NCBI GenBank assembly: GCA_001247695.2
Contig: LGRX02035489.1
Span: 1-64,000, forward strand
Source: Cymbomonas tetramitiformis
Taxonomy: Eukaryota; Chlorophyta; Pyramimonadophyceae; Pyramimonadales; Pyramimonadaceae
DNA length: 64,000 nt
Direction of reading: 5' to 3'
The notes below the pieces were generated by a model. It made no database searches, had not been told where the DNA came from, and saw only the letters and a list, made by a program, of their open reading frames with translations. The translations under genes and the position numbers were made by a program. Shown in pieces: positions 42,276-53,048 of the stretch (positions are counted from its first letter, which is position 1; each line of letters begins with the position of its first letter).

Positions 42276-43320
42276 GATTCCACATAACTGCCCTAGTAGC
42301 CAACGTCGATCATCCCGAACCACGGTGAACTTCACGTGGCCTTCCACGATGTGCACCCCTGCTACAAAAAGGTATGCGCACTCCTCAACAGTCGTTCTCA
42401 CGCATTTTGTCACAGATCATAATAGTTCATAATAGCTTCGGGCTCTTTACAAATAAAGTACAACCGCACCGTTGAAGCTTGTCGGATTGGGGCGCCGCTT
42501 CGTCCCACCCATATCGTTGTCGTTTCTACCACGCTAACCACATATCAAATATACATGAAATATATTCGTGCGAGGGCATGAGCTTCCTCGCACTTCCATC
42601 ACCGGTCACATTCTTGAAGAATACGAACGCGTTTCACTTCGAAATGGCGTGAAGTGCTTCATGATGTGGCGCTTTGGAGTTCACCAAATCTGTCAGCGCT
42701 CCACATCATAATTTATATCGGTGGCATAATGTTGTGTGCATCGTGGTGTGGCGCTTTGGAGTTCGATCAAGTTTTATCGACGGACTCCAAATCTGTCAGC
42801 GTTCCACATCATAATTTATATCCGTGACATAATGTTATGTGCATCTTGATGTGGCGCTTTGGAGTTCGATCAAGTTTTATCGACGGACTCCAAATCTGTC
42901 AGCGCTCCACATCATAATTTATATCGGTGACATAATGTTGTGTGCATCGTGATGTGGCGCTTTGGAGTTCGATCAAGTTTTATCGACGGACTCCAAATCT
43001 GTCAGCGCTCCACATCATAATTTATATCGGTGACATAATGTTGTGTGCATCGTGATGTGGCGCTTTGGAGTTCGATCAAGTTTTATCGACGGACTCCAAA
43101 TCTGTTAGGGTTCCACAGCGAAATATTTTTGCGTGGGATATTTGTATGTGCATGGTGATGTGGCGCTTTGGAGTTCTGGACGGACTTGAAGGCCCAAGAC
43201 TCCGCCTTTACTGAATTGACTTATGCTCCTGAAACCTAAGAGTAAGTAGCACGTTAACACCTTGCCCCAGAAACATGGGGGCGAACCGTGGAAAACAGGC
43301 TGTTGTGAAAGCTCTTGTGA
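42276..43320. promoter_or_regulatory. Bidirectional intergenic region of element C with 104-bp hairpin repeats
   Basis: Between the divergent transposase and PHD genes, copies start near 42662, 42743, 42847, 42951, 43055 and 43159, with a period of about 104 bp. In each, GATGTGGCGCTTTGGAGT is followed by ACTCC...AGCGCTCCACATC, so the unit can fold back on itself. The position suggests shared promoter or transposase-binding sites. This is inference from placement. Confidence 0.75.
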
Positions 43321-46300
43321 ATGAAGAAGAAAGAAGAGAATGTAGTGAAATGTGTGGTCCGCGATTGTGCGGTCCCGAAAACTATTGTACCGAAGATCCA
43401 ATGCAAGACGTGCCAGGGCTACTTTCATTTCGCGTGTTCTAGCAATGAGGAGGTTGGAGTAATATGCAAGCAGTGTGGTCCTCGGCCGGGGAAGTGCGTT
43501 TATTGCAAGAAAAGCGCGACCATTATGACTTGTAGTGTTTGTGGAGGTGGTTTCCATCCTTCATGTCAGCGAAAATTCGGGACTGCCGATTGTGGTTTGC
43601 TCACAAATCAAAAGAACTGTGGGCGCAAGGAGTGCGAGCAGCGATCAGAGTGTACTGCTAGTGAAGTGGCGGAAGATGCCACCGAGGCCACCGTTAAAAC
43701 GCTGGCCTCAATTGACGCTCCCCGCGCGTTGGCGGGCTTGGCCAAGGAAGCGCAGAGTTCTCGAAGAAAGTCCTTGGACTGGCCTACTAGCGCGCTGAAG
43801 ACCGGCGACGCTGGTGAGCACATTTTTCAAAGTGGTCCAATAATATAACGTTGTAATGAGTTTTTAGTTCTATTTATGTTTCTCGTCCCACTTGTGTAAA
43901 CGTGCTTGGTTTTGGTGTTCTATGAATTAGGTGGGCTCGCCACGGCTCCGCCCTCACCCCCACCGCCAGCACCAGATGAGTCCTGCTTCATATGCGAGAA
44001 GGACGATGGACGTGGTGTCCACAGGTGCTCGCACTGCAATGCTAGCTACCATAACGTGTGCATGGTAGCCAAAGGCATTGAAGAGGTGAACAATTGTGGT
44101 AGGCCGGAGTGCATGGCGAAGCGCACGGTCTACCCAACCTCCCAAGCCGAGAGAGACGCTCTGAACCTCGCAAAACATGGTGCCATGCTGCTGGAAGGCG
44201 CGCTCGAGAACAGTTTGCCGTTGCTTGCGGTGCCGTCGGCGTGGCCCCCGCCCCTTGTTCAAGCGGCCACACCCGAGGGCGTTCGGGTGGGTGTAGAGGG
44301 GCCGTCGGGAGGGGCGGAGCAACCCGCGCATGCTCCCGCCCCCACCAGCACGGAGGTGCCCGCACCCGACACCGCAGGGCTGGTAGTGAACGCGCCGTCG
44401 GGAGGGACGGCTCAACCCGCGGATGCTCCCGCCCCCACGAGCACGGAGGTGCCCGCACCCAAGACCGCGGGGGTGGTACCGGACGCGCCGTCGGGATCGG
44501 CGGAGCAACCCGCGGACACTCCGGCACCTGCCTTGTCCATGCTCTCGGAGTTCTCGGCATCGGCTCCCCCACCCCTTGAAGCGGCCACACCCGAGGGCGT
44601 TCGCGGGGGTGGAGAGGAGCCGTCGGGAGGGACGGAGCAACCCGCGCATGCTCCCGCCCCCACCAGCACGGAGGTGCCCGCACCCGACACCGCAGGGCTG
44701 GTAGTGAACGCGCCGTCGGGAGGGACGGCTCAACCCGCGGATGCTCCCGCCCCCACGAGCACGGAGGTGCCCGCACCCAAGACCGCGGGGGTGGTACCGG
44801 ACGCGCCGTCGGGATCGGCGGAGCAACCCGCGGGGGGTGTAGAGGAGCCGTCGGGAGCGGCGGCTCAACCCGCGGATGCTCCCGCCCCCACGAGCACGGA
44901 GGTGCCCGCACCCGAGACCGCGGGGGTGGTACCGGACGCGCCGTTGGGATCGGCGGAGCAACCCACGAACACTCCCGCACAGGCATTGCCCGTAGGTGGC
45001 CATCAGCGGAAGCCTCGGGGGGAGGACCTGGATCTGCCGCAACGTCTTCACTCGTACAACAAGTACATTAACTTTAGGCCGCGGTATGTGTATGGCGACG
45101 GCTTTGGTGGGAAGGAGGGATACGCCGAGAAATCGAACGGGAAATTCTCGTACGGCGGAGTGGTGTTTCACCAGGGTCACTCGGGGGGGTATGTGGTAGG
45201 CTCAATCCTGCACATAAAGAATAAAGGGTGGTTTGTCCATTGCGGGGGGCCAATCGATGGGCCGAACGCCGACCCGGAGATGTTTCACACCTTCCGCATG
45301 AACAAGCTGAACGTGGGCGTAACGGACAAAGCCCGAGGGGAGGCTTACTTCCGTGACAACGAGAAGATCGACAAAGTGTTCCAGGTCCTTAGGAAGTTCG
45401 TGCCACAACAGATTGCGGTGGAAAAAACGAAGGGCTTCCAGGAGGGCGTGTCGGTGACGGCCCCGTTGAGGCAGGTGAATACTGCGGACCGGGTGGAGTT
45501 AGGACCCAGCGTTACCCGTGACGACTACCTCTTCGTGGACAAGGACGCGGCATCGGTTGCCCCTAGCCGTGGGGGCGCGGGTTCCGAGGGGGATACGGTC
45601 ACAGAGGATGCTGCACCGCCTGAGACAATTGCGTCTAAAGGGGCCTCAGGAAGGAAGCGCATGAGGTCGGATTTGGCTGACGGCCACACCTTGCAGAAGC
45701 GGGTTGCCGCGCCTGCGCACCTGGCCGTTCCACACCGAAGGGGGAGCCAAGCACCGAGCGACGTGTCGGGTAGGGCACTTGATGCTGGCACGGGGAAAGG
45801 CACGGGGAAAGCCGGAGGTGGTCGTTCTCGAGGCCGGAGGTCAAGTGTCGGCAGTGGGGTGCTGGCGGTCCCACTGGCGGCGCAGGTGGAGGTAGAGGAA
45901 GGAAGAAGTGGACCTTTGCAGGTGGGCGTGACGAGTGAACAGTTGGAGGAGCTGTTGAGGAAGCAGGGAGAGGAGTTTGGTCGGAGCTTGGAAGCGTTGG
46001 AGCAGAGACAGCAGAGCGCACTGGACCGGCGCTTAGAGCTGGAGCGCGCTAGTTTGGAGACGCTCCTGCCGCAAGTGCCGGCCTCCGAGGAACCGCGACC
46101 GGCACCTGTGGCGTCGGCGACGCCCACGGCGGAGCAAGGGACGGAGGGTGAGATCTCAGGTCTGGAAGCAGTTCGTCAGGGCGTCCCGCAGGCCCAGCAG
46201 CAGGAGGAACTCCTCCTGGCCCAGCACCTGCAGCAACTCCCACAGTCACAGGCTCAGGTTCATCAGGTGCTGCAGCCCCAGCAGTTTCAGCAGGTGCTGC

Positions 46301-46983
46301 CGCCTCAGCAGCTTCAACAGCCGCAGCAGCCCTTGCAGCTGCAGCAACTCCCGCAGCCCCCGTCTCAGCTTCAACAGGTGCTGCCGCCTCAGCAGCTTCA
46401 ACAACCGCAGCAGCCCTTGCAGCTGCAGCAACTCCCGCAGCCCCAGTCTCAGCTTCAACAGGTGCTGCCGCCCCAGCAGCTGCAACAGCCGCAGCAGCCC
46501 CTGCAGCTGCAGCAACTCTCGCAGCCCCTGCAGCTGCAGCAACTCTCGCAGCCCCAGTCTCAGCTTCAACAGGTGCAGCTACCCCAGCAGCTTCAACAGA
46601 TGCAGCAGCTCCAGCAGCTTCAACCGTTGCTGCAGCCCCAACAGCTTCAACCGGTGCAGCAGCCTCAGCAGCTTCAACAGCTGCAAGAACTCCAGCAGCT
46701 TCAACAGCTGCAACAACTTCAGCAGCTCCAGCAGCTCTCGCAGCTTCAGCAATCCTACCAGCTGCAACCACAATTGCTCGCGCAACCCCAGCTATTCGCG
46801 CAACCACCGCAACTCCTCGCGCAACCCCAGCTGCTCGCGCAACCGCAGGTGCTCGCCCAACCACAGCAGCTCGCCCAACCAGCACAGCAGCTTTTCACCC
46901 TGACCGCGGATCAATTGCAGGACCTTGCTCGTGGGGCTTCACGCTCACGTGTTTCCTTGGAAGAGCTGTTCGACAGGCGCTAG
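43321..46983 (+). CDS. Element C PHD-finger protein with Gln-rich tail (two exons)
   Basis: Exons 43321-43813 and 43931-46983, with a GT-AG intron of 117 bp. The join reads KTGDAG|GLATAPP, giving 1181 residues. There are three PHD-like zinc fingers: CVVRDC...CKTC...FHFAC...CKQC; CVYC...CSVC...FHPSC; and, after the splice, CFIC...CSHC...YHNVC. They are followed by Pro/Ala/Thr tandem repeats (44310-44990), an unrecognised globular region (45050-45420; YVYGDGFGGKEGY to VFQVLRKF), a coiled coil near 45930-46080, and about 230 residues of Leu/Pro-Gln-Gln repeats (46190-46890). PHD fingers usually read histone tails, so it may tether the transposase or choose target chromatin. It is divergent from the transposase. 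The frame is intact. Confidence 0.8.
44310..44990. repeat. Coding tandem repeats (Pro/Ala/Thr) in the PHD gene
   Basis: Units of about 96-130 bp containing GCTCCCGCCCCCACGAGCAC and GAGGTGCCCGCACCC. A larger block (about 44270-44520) is duplicated at about 44580-44830. Confidence 0.9.
46190..46890. repeat. CAG/CTG-rich repeats encoding Leu-Gln-Gln
   Basis: Repeats such as CAGCAGCTTCAACAGCCGCAG, in frame, coding for LQQ/PQQ units. The minus strand is also open through the region because of the triplet structure. Confidence 0.9.
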
Positions 46984-47986
46984 CTTAGAAATCGTTTGCC
47001 TAACTAAAAGTGCTATTTGAGCTGTCCCGAGAGCCGCATCTTGGTGCTTCGTGCTACAGTAAGCTGCAATTTTTGCATAACTCTAATAATCTGACACTAC
47101 GGTAATCATGTCACTTGCAAGTATTCATACATTAGATTGTGTATGAACATTGGAATATAAGCATGGAAATGCACTTGCATATTGAATTGCTCTTTATTTT
47201 CAAAACATCGGCCGTGTGCATGACACGGCAACCATCCTGATATTTGCAGTGAACAAATTGGTCCCGCGCGGCTCCTGCAAAACCCAAAATATCAAAATAT
47301 TGCATTATTTTGTTTCTACGAACCTTCTCCGATGTTCTCCAAAAATATTAAATCATACAATATAATTTCCCGCTTGTTATTGGCCTTGTAGCGACACATT
47401 CATATGCCGCGCATGCATGCCAAGTGCAAAATTCGATTTCCTGCCGTTTGCAGTGACCAAAATGGCCCCGCACGACTACTCCAAAACCCTAAACGTCAAA
47501 ATTCATATTTTTGAGTTTGTCCAAACCTTCTCCAAACTTCTCCAAAAATATCAAACCGTGTAATATCATCATTTCCCGAAATTGTGCACTTTATAGCGGA
47601 CCCCGCACACGCCGAACCCCCTCTCACAACTAATATTTCACCCACACCACCCCGCCAGCAACCCTAAAACCCTAAAATATTGGACATGCAACCTTTTACT
47701 GCCTTCTACTATCATGTTGCACCTTCCCAAACCTTGTAATGGCCTTTTATAAACTTATTAATGTGTCGCGCAAGCATTCCATGTGCACAACTTGATTCCC
47801 TGGTATTTGCAGTAAACGAAATGGCCCCGCACGGCTACTCCAAAACCCGAAATGTCAAAATTTTACATTTTTGAGTTTGTCCAAACCTTCTCCAAACTTC
47901 TCCAACCTTCTAACACTTCTAAATGTCATTTTTTCGAAAATTCGTCAAATTATGCATAAACGTACCACCCACGCGTGCCACATGCC
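46984..47986. other. Right arm of element C, non-coding
   Basis: One kilobase without a gene. From 47200 it holds inverted, diverged copies of the left-arm unit (AACCTTCTCCAAACTTCTCC, CGACTACTCCAAAACCCTAA) and ends in the TIR at 47965-47986. Confidence 0.85.
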
Positions 47987-47990
47987 ACCT

Positions 47991-48228
47991 GCAGGGCCAA
48001 CACCTGCGCTGGGCCATCAGTCTGCAAGAGTTTGAGTTCACGGTCCAGTATCGACCAGGGCCAAAGAACGAGAACGCGGATGTGCCGTCCAGGTACCCGC
48101 TGCCCAGCACAGCAGACGAGACTGGTGCCCGCCTGGACCGGGAAGGTGACTGTGCGCGGGAAGCGGGGTGCGCCGAGAGGCAGACGCGTTGTTTCGCAGA
48201 CGCCATCTGCTTAGAGGTGACCAGGTAG
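47991..48228 (+). pseudogene. Element B RNase H, C-terminal part
   Basis: This continues the domain split by element C: QGQHLRWAISLQEFEF, then VQYRPGPKNENADVPSRYP, the standard end of a Ty3-type RNase H. The frame closes at TAG 48226-48228, just before the methyltransferase region in the same frame. Confidence 0.9.
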
Positions 48229-49215
48229 CCACCGCTTGGCCCAGAAGCGAGCCCAGAGGCTCAAGTGGCCAACTACTGTGAAAAGATGGTCAGGGAGCAG
48301 CTGGGGACCAGTGCGGTCCACCGACTGTTTGATGTGCACTACCAAGAGGAGTTGGAGTGCAGCAGGGGTGTCATGTTTGATACTGACCACCCAGAGGTGG
48401 CCAGGTGCTCTGGCAGATTGACGCGAGTCGCATGGGATGCCCTCAGCCAGGTACAGCCGGTCAGAGGCATGCACTCTGGAGGCTCTCCAGCGGTCTACAG
48501 CGACGAGACCATGGAGGGTGGCAAGCTGAGGGTGCCCAAGAAGATCGACACGAGGGTAGTCGACAGGAGCTTCTTTCAGGAAGCCAGAGAAGAAGGCGTG
48601 GTTTGCTACGAGCCATGTGGGGGTCTGTGTGCTGGGTTGGAGATGCTCTTGCGCTGCGGCGTCAAGGTCAACAAGTACCTCTACCAGGACATCTCTGCGT
48701 TCAGCCAGGCGGTAGCAAGGGCGAGGTGCATGGCGCTTAGTCGCCGACATCCTGACCTGTTTCACGCAGGGGCTGTTCACCTGGAGCAGCTGCCCAGCAA
48801 CATCGAGGACACTAGCCTTATTGACCTCGTCCATGCAGGAGCATTGAGTGGAGACCAGTGGGTCATGGTGTGTGGATATCCATGTCAGGACCTATCACCA
48901 GCAGGCAAGCTAGCGGGTTTGGAGGGCAAGCACAGCAGGCTGTTCTACCAGGCAGTGCGAATCCTTTCGACGCTGCAGCAGCTGCAGCCTCAGCGACCGC
49001 CAGCGTACGTGCTGGAGAACGTCTCTCCACTATCGCACCGAGAGAACTCGAAGATCAGAAAGGAGGTGTTCCGCCCTATCATCAACAGCGTGGTGGGCCA
49101 GCCGGTATCCTTTGACGCAGCGCGCGCGGATTCATATGCGCACCGCCTACGAGCATACTGGAGCAATCTGTTCCAGAACCACCAGTTCAATCTGGTGATG
49201 GAGGGGGTGGACAGG
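48229..49215 (+). pseudogene. Element B DNMT3-like cytosine-C5 methyltransferase, 3' truncated
   Basis: In the same frame as RNase H after one stop. Motifs: VVCYEPCGGLCAGLEMLL (motif I region), VNKYLYQDI, VMVCGYPCQDLSPAG (motif IV with PCQ; the DLS follows DNMT3 style), a GKHSRLFYQAVRIL helix, YVLENVSPL (motif VI, ENV), and AHRLRAYWSNLF (motif VIII-like). Motifs IX and X are missing because sequence changes to a PIF1 helicase near 49215. The enzyme therefore looks inactive as it stands. It sits directly after RNase H, a different place from either methyltransferase of element A, and is of a different subtype, which suggests a separate acquisition. Confidence 0.8.
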
Positions 49216-49486
49216 CCACCATACATATTACTTATCGACGAAATCTCCATGGTTGAGACATGCTTGTATGGACATCTTCAAGATCGTTGTGCCGAAATCC
49301 GACGAGTCGGCACGGAGGCCAAAACTGAATGGGGGGGACTAGCGGTGGTGGCTGTGGGCGATTTTGGACAACTAGCCCCCGTGGGAAAATCGTTGTACAA
49401 ACAAGCTTTAAACGTCTTTTCCGGCCAACTATCATTTGATGTGGCTGAGACAGCTGGTCGTCTATTCCAAGCTATCCGGCGCTATC

Positions 49487-49751
49487 TGCTGAAATCTGTA
49501 TAGGCAGCCCTGACCGGGAGTCCCGGTGCAGGCCCCTATGACAGATTCTTAGGTAGCCAACACTGGACCTGTGACTGATCCGTAAGCCCGTGCTGTGACA
49601 CATCAATGTGTCACAGGTAGCTAGGACCGAAACCGTTCCGACTCCGTGACCGTTCCGGGTATATCTAGCTTAGGGTTCATTTCTTATACGAGTTTATCTA
49701 TATTGGTTCACTGACTGTCTGATATCTTGAACCGGGACCCATTCCACGCTA
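49487..49751 (+). repeat. 5' LTR of element D
   Basis: About 265 bp. One clear internal substitution versus the 3' copy (GATTCTTAGG versus GATTCCTAGG), plus small differences in the last 20 bases, so the 3' border is approximate. Confidence 0.85.
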
Positions 49752-49881
49752 TATTCCACAGCTAGTTTGGCCATGATTGGCTAAAGCAGCCGCTTGGAGA
49801 GGTGGTGCGCGACGGCGCGTTTGGGGACTCACGGGAATTTTGAGATGAGCTGTTTGCGGTGAGCGTCTTTGAGCCGCAGCT

Positions 49882-52298
49882 ATGGGGGTTCGACCTGGAC
49901 CGGGCCTAGTCGACGCGATGTTCATTTACGGTATTACGCTTGCCCTGATCCCGCTTGCTGCCGATTTTTGGGCTGGTGGCTCGAGCACCTTCGACCTCGA
50001 CGACGTCTTCCAGTGCCCCTCGCTCGCATGGCTCTACCGCTCTTTCCGTAACGGTGGCGTCGCATCTTCCCCACGACATTACCCGAACGTGCCCCGGCGT
50101 ACCACCTCCCATCAGGCTTTCAAAGTTATGGGTGTTTCCACACGAGCGAAACGGTCCCTCACGAGGGACTCCGACATCGACGCCTCACTGAGGCTCACTG
50201 ACGCGGTTCGCAACACGCCGACGGCTAGATCACCGGCTGTTACGAACCCCGACCCTGCTTCCAACACCGACGCCGACGTTGCGACGAGGAAGTACCTGCA
50301 GGAGCAGTCCAAGCTTGTGGACGAGGTCTACAAGGGGCGGCTCCATCGGACATGGGCCAAGGGTATCCGCGAGGATATCCTTGGCGACAAAAAGCATTAT
50401 TTCAGCGGCACTACTGACGCGGGTCTCCTCTCCGATGTGGTGGTTCAGCTACGTACGGAGTTTGAGTCCGCTGGGCTAGACCTTGTCTCGTTCGACCTTG
50501 CTTGACGACCCCCAGGCTCTGGTGGTGGGCAAGGTGAACGCCCTGCTGTACGACGTGCGTCGGGCTTATCATCGAGAAGCACAGCAACGCCCACGTCTGG
50601 CTTACGGGTACGGACGCGTCTGCCGACCGAGATGGACGGCGTGCGCTGGTGGACATCGTGAAGCGCAGCGTACCAGTGGCGTTGCGAGAGTCCTTCCAGC
50701 AGGAGCATGCCGCGCTTAGTTATCCCGCGAACGTTGACCCGCAGCCGATTTTGGCTCGGGAACAACGTTTGGTGCGGGATAACAAGACCGCCGACTGGAC
50801 CCCCACTGAGGCCACCAGGAAGCTCAGCCTCTACAGCCGGCTTGATATGACCCGGTGTTCTACGCCGCGGTCAAGGTGCGTTACCCCATGATGGCCGATC
50901 TCGCGGCGGTTTCCCTCGGTGCTCTGCGCTCTCTGGTTGTAGAGATTTATCAGGCGTGTGCGCAGACGGACGTTGGGAAGGCCGTCGTGGCCAGGCCCGC
51001 AGGTGGTGGCGCGTCGGCTCTGCTCACCAGCAGCGAGCACCAGGTACTATTGGACAAGATCAAGGAGTTGGCCGAGCTGGTGCGGCGGCAGTGCGGGGCG
51101 GCTCCGCCGGTGGTGCAGCAGCAGCGGGATCCGCCGCAGCGGCAGCACGGGCAGCGCCGGCAGCAGCAGCGCGGGCAGTCACCGCGGGGCTTCCGCATGG
51201 GGGTCCAATCCCCACCGGCGGTGGGCTACGATCGTGACGAGCAGCGGGCTAAGCCGCTGTGTACCCGCTGCAAGAAGACTGGTAAGGACCTTTATCATTT
51301 CTACCGCGACTGCCCGCTTGGCGGTCGCCAACATTCCCCCACCTCGGCCGCGGCTTTCTGTATCCCCATCGACGACGAGGATGCGGAGGGCGTGCATGCC
51401 CTCGCCATGTGTGCTGTCTTTCAGGAGGCGGCGGATGATGGAGCTGAGGCCTTTGCCCGCGCGGCGACGGTGTACGGTCCGCCAGCGGTGCTGTGCGGGG
51501 GCGTTGTGGGAGGCATCGACGTGTCGGCCTACGGCTTCTCCGTTGACGCGGTGACACCGGTGGCGGAGACGTCCGGTGGCGACATCCTGCAGCGGCTGGA
51601 CGACCTCGCGGCGGAGGTCAACGCGGCGGTAGAGCCTAAGGTACATTACACTCACGCCTTTTTCCCGCCGCCTGGGGGCATTGCGACGCAGGCTTCGGCT
51701 CTGGTGTATGACACTGCAAGCGCGGGTATCACACCAGAGGAGCAGGTTCCGGCAGGTGGTGCGGCGGCATCGGCATCCGCCGTGCCGGCCCCTGCTATGC
51801 CTGTCTTGGAGAATGAGCAAGAGCTCCTGGAGCTCTACGGCTACGGCCCGCCCGTGTCCCTTCAATCGACGCGGGTAACCACCACGGAGAAGTCCGGCGG
51901 TGAATTCGCGGGGGTTGTAAACTGCCAACCACGCCGCGGTTGCGCCGGTTGACTTGACCGGCTACGACACCGACGACTACGAGGATTTTGCAGACGGCAG
52001 CTTCGCCGTCAAGCCGCGGGCTCCGGCCATCTCGGCCAATCATGCGTCAGAGCCCGCAGCCCACGTGCCTGAGTCTGGTGGTGCTTCCCGCACCTACGGA
52101 TGTGGCAAGCCGCCATGGGGCTTCCCCGCACACGCGGGCCCGTGGGGGTCTCCTTACTTTGTCTCCCTCATTCTTTTCATCTCGATCATGGGTGTGGGGG
52201 CAGCCGCCTACACGGCGGCCAATGACATCGACTCTGTGCAGGTATCGGGTCGGGCTGCACCGCAGCCTGTGTTGTGCAGGGGGGGTTTATGCATCTAG
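49882..52298 (+). pseudogene. Element D Gag with zinc knuckle, frameshifted
   Basis: Reading passes through several frames: 49882-50505, 50483-50719, 50649-50891, 50855-51952 and 51954-52298. Around 50850 a single missing base separates RLDMT from PVFYAAVKVRYP. The 50855 frame has a Gln/Arg-rich segment and then a knuckle-like CTRCKKTGKDLYHFYRDC (C-x2-C-x8-H-x4-C). The last frame ends in a hydrophobic stretch (YFVSLILFISIMGVGAAAY) that could span a membrane. The order fits Gag. Breaks may be decay or assembly errors. Confidence 0.6.
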
Positions 52299-52787
52299 CC
52301 TGGTATATCCGAGCTGGACCCCGTCACTCTGGATGCAATACTGCACTCCCTGGGTGCTGCGACGGTGGTTCACCGGCCGCCTGACCCACTGGAGAGCAGT
52401 GATGCAGGCTACTACCGTGGACATTGTGGTGGCGGTGCCCCTCTGGACTTTTACCCCGAGTAGCTTTCCTTTTGGCTCTGGCAGTGCACCACTCTGGTGG
52501 TGTACTGAGATGTGCTTTGACCTCAACATGGTCTTCAATTTGGTTTATGCTTTACTTTGACATCTACAATCTTCAATCTGGTTTGCTGCCGCAGTGCTTT
52601 TCAGTAGTTTAGCAGGACCTGAGTGCCTGTATGTTTCTGCTCTTGTGCCGGCTAGAGGGTTTCAAATTTGTGTATCAGAATAGCACGGTTGAATTAGCAG
52701 TTAGGTTTGTCACCCTAGCTCCTACCCTAACTTATCTTGACTTCTCTGACTTACCTGTCAGTCACCACCCACAGTGCTGGGGTGGTG
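52299..52787 (+). other. 3' untranslated part of element D
   Basis: About 490 bp before the 3' LTR. No gene is supported. It ends in the purine-rich tract next to the LTR. Confidence 0.6.
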
Positions 52788-53048
52788 TGCTGAAATCTGT
52801 ATAGGCAGCCCTGACCGGGAGTCCCGGTGCAGGCCCCTATGACAGATTCCTAGGTAGCCAACACTGGACCTGTGACTGATCCGTAAGCCCGTGCTGTGAC
52901 ACATCAATGTGTCACAGGTAGCTAGGACCGAAACCGTTCCGACTCCGTGACCGTTCCGGGTATATCTAGCTTAGGGTTCATTTCTTATACGAGTTTATCT
53001 ATATTGGTTCACTGACTGTCTGATATCTTGAACCGGGATATTCCAGTA
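52788..53048 (+). repeat. 3' LTR of element D
   Basis: 261 bp matching 49487-49751, followed directly by the target duplication CTATC. Confidence 0.85.

Larger units (their letters stand above)
38057..47986. mobile_element. Element C: 9930-bp DNA transposon with transposase and PHD-finger gene
   Basis: 22-bp perfect TIRs (38057-38078, beginning GGCATGTGGCAC; inverted at 47965-47986) are flanked by the 4-bp duplication ACCT (38053-38056 and 47987-47990). Removing the element and one ACCT joins LMEKGDL to QGQHLRWAISL in frame within element B's RNase H, which proves the borders. The arms contain long tandem repeats in opposite orientation (38090-39000 and 47200-47940). Inside are a minus-strand DDE-type transposase and a plus-strand PHD-finger gene, separated by hairpin-forming repeats. 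A 4-bp duplication is compatible with Sola- or Academ-like groups, but I cannot assign the superfamily. Confidence 0.93.
31040..49215 (+). mobile_element. Element B: decayed retroelement with DNMT3-like methyltransferase, interrupted twice
   Basis: Plus-strand pieces in order are aspartic protease (near 31160), unrecognised regions (31400-35183), RT (36865-37640), RNase H (37790-38056, continued at 47991-48110) and a cytosine methyltransferase (48540-49215). A mariner-type MITE (35252-35805) and element C (38057-47986) are inserted in it. Frameshifts near 32670, 33280, 33990 and 37685, and a stop at 48226, show it is dead. No integrase was found and no LTR pair could be identified. The left border is unclear, and the right border is the junction with PIF1 sequence near 49215. 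Confidence 0.8.
49487..53048 (+). mobile_element. Element D: Gag-only LTR retrotransposon
   Basis: LTRs at 49487-49751 and 52788-53048 (start TGCTGAAATC) are nearly identical except near their 3' ends. The target duplication CTATC is at 49482-49486 and 53049-53053, and its removal restores the helicase frame. A purine-rich GGGGTGGTG precedes the 3' LTR. About 3.56 kb in all, it encodes only Gag-like sequence and no protease, RT or integrase, so it must borrow enzymes from another element. No standard primer-binding site was recognised. Confidence 0.88.

Noticed and set aside
43954..45180. 408-residue Arg-rich minus-strand frame
   Set aside because: Shadow of the GC-rich Pro/Ala repeats in the PHD gene.
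46049..46885. Long Ala/Val-rich minus-strand frame opposite the LQQ repeats
   Set aside because: It is the antisense of a CAG-type coding repeat, with no motif of its own. The plus-strand gene is supported by splicing and zinc fingers.
31040..49215. Element B inserted into the PIF1 gene
   Set aside because: No Walker A or other PIF1 N-terminal sequence is found left of element B, and no target duplication pairs the two sides.
48265..49503. A genuine DNMT-PIF1 fusion protein
   Set aside because: Both halves lack essential motifs at the junction, and the helicase half is further broken by element D. A chance in-frame breakpoint is simpler.
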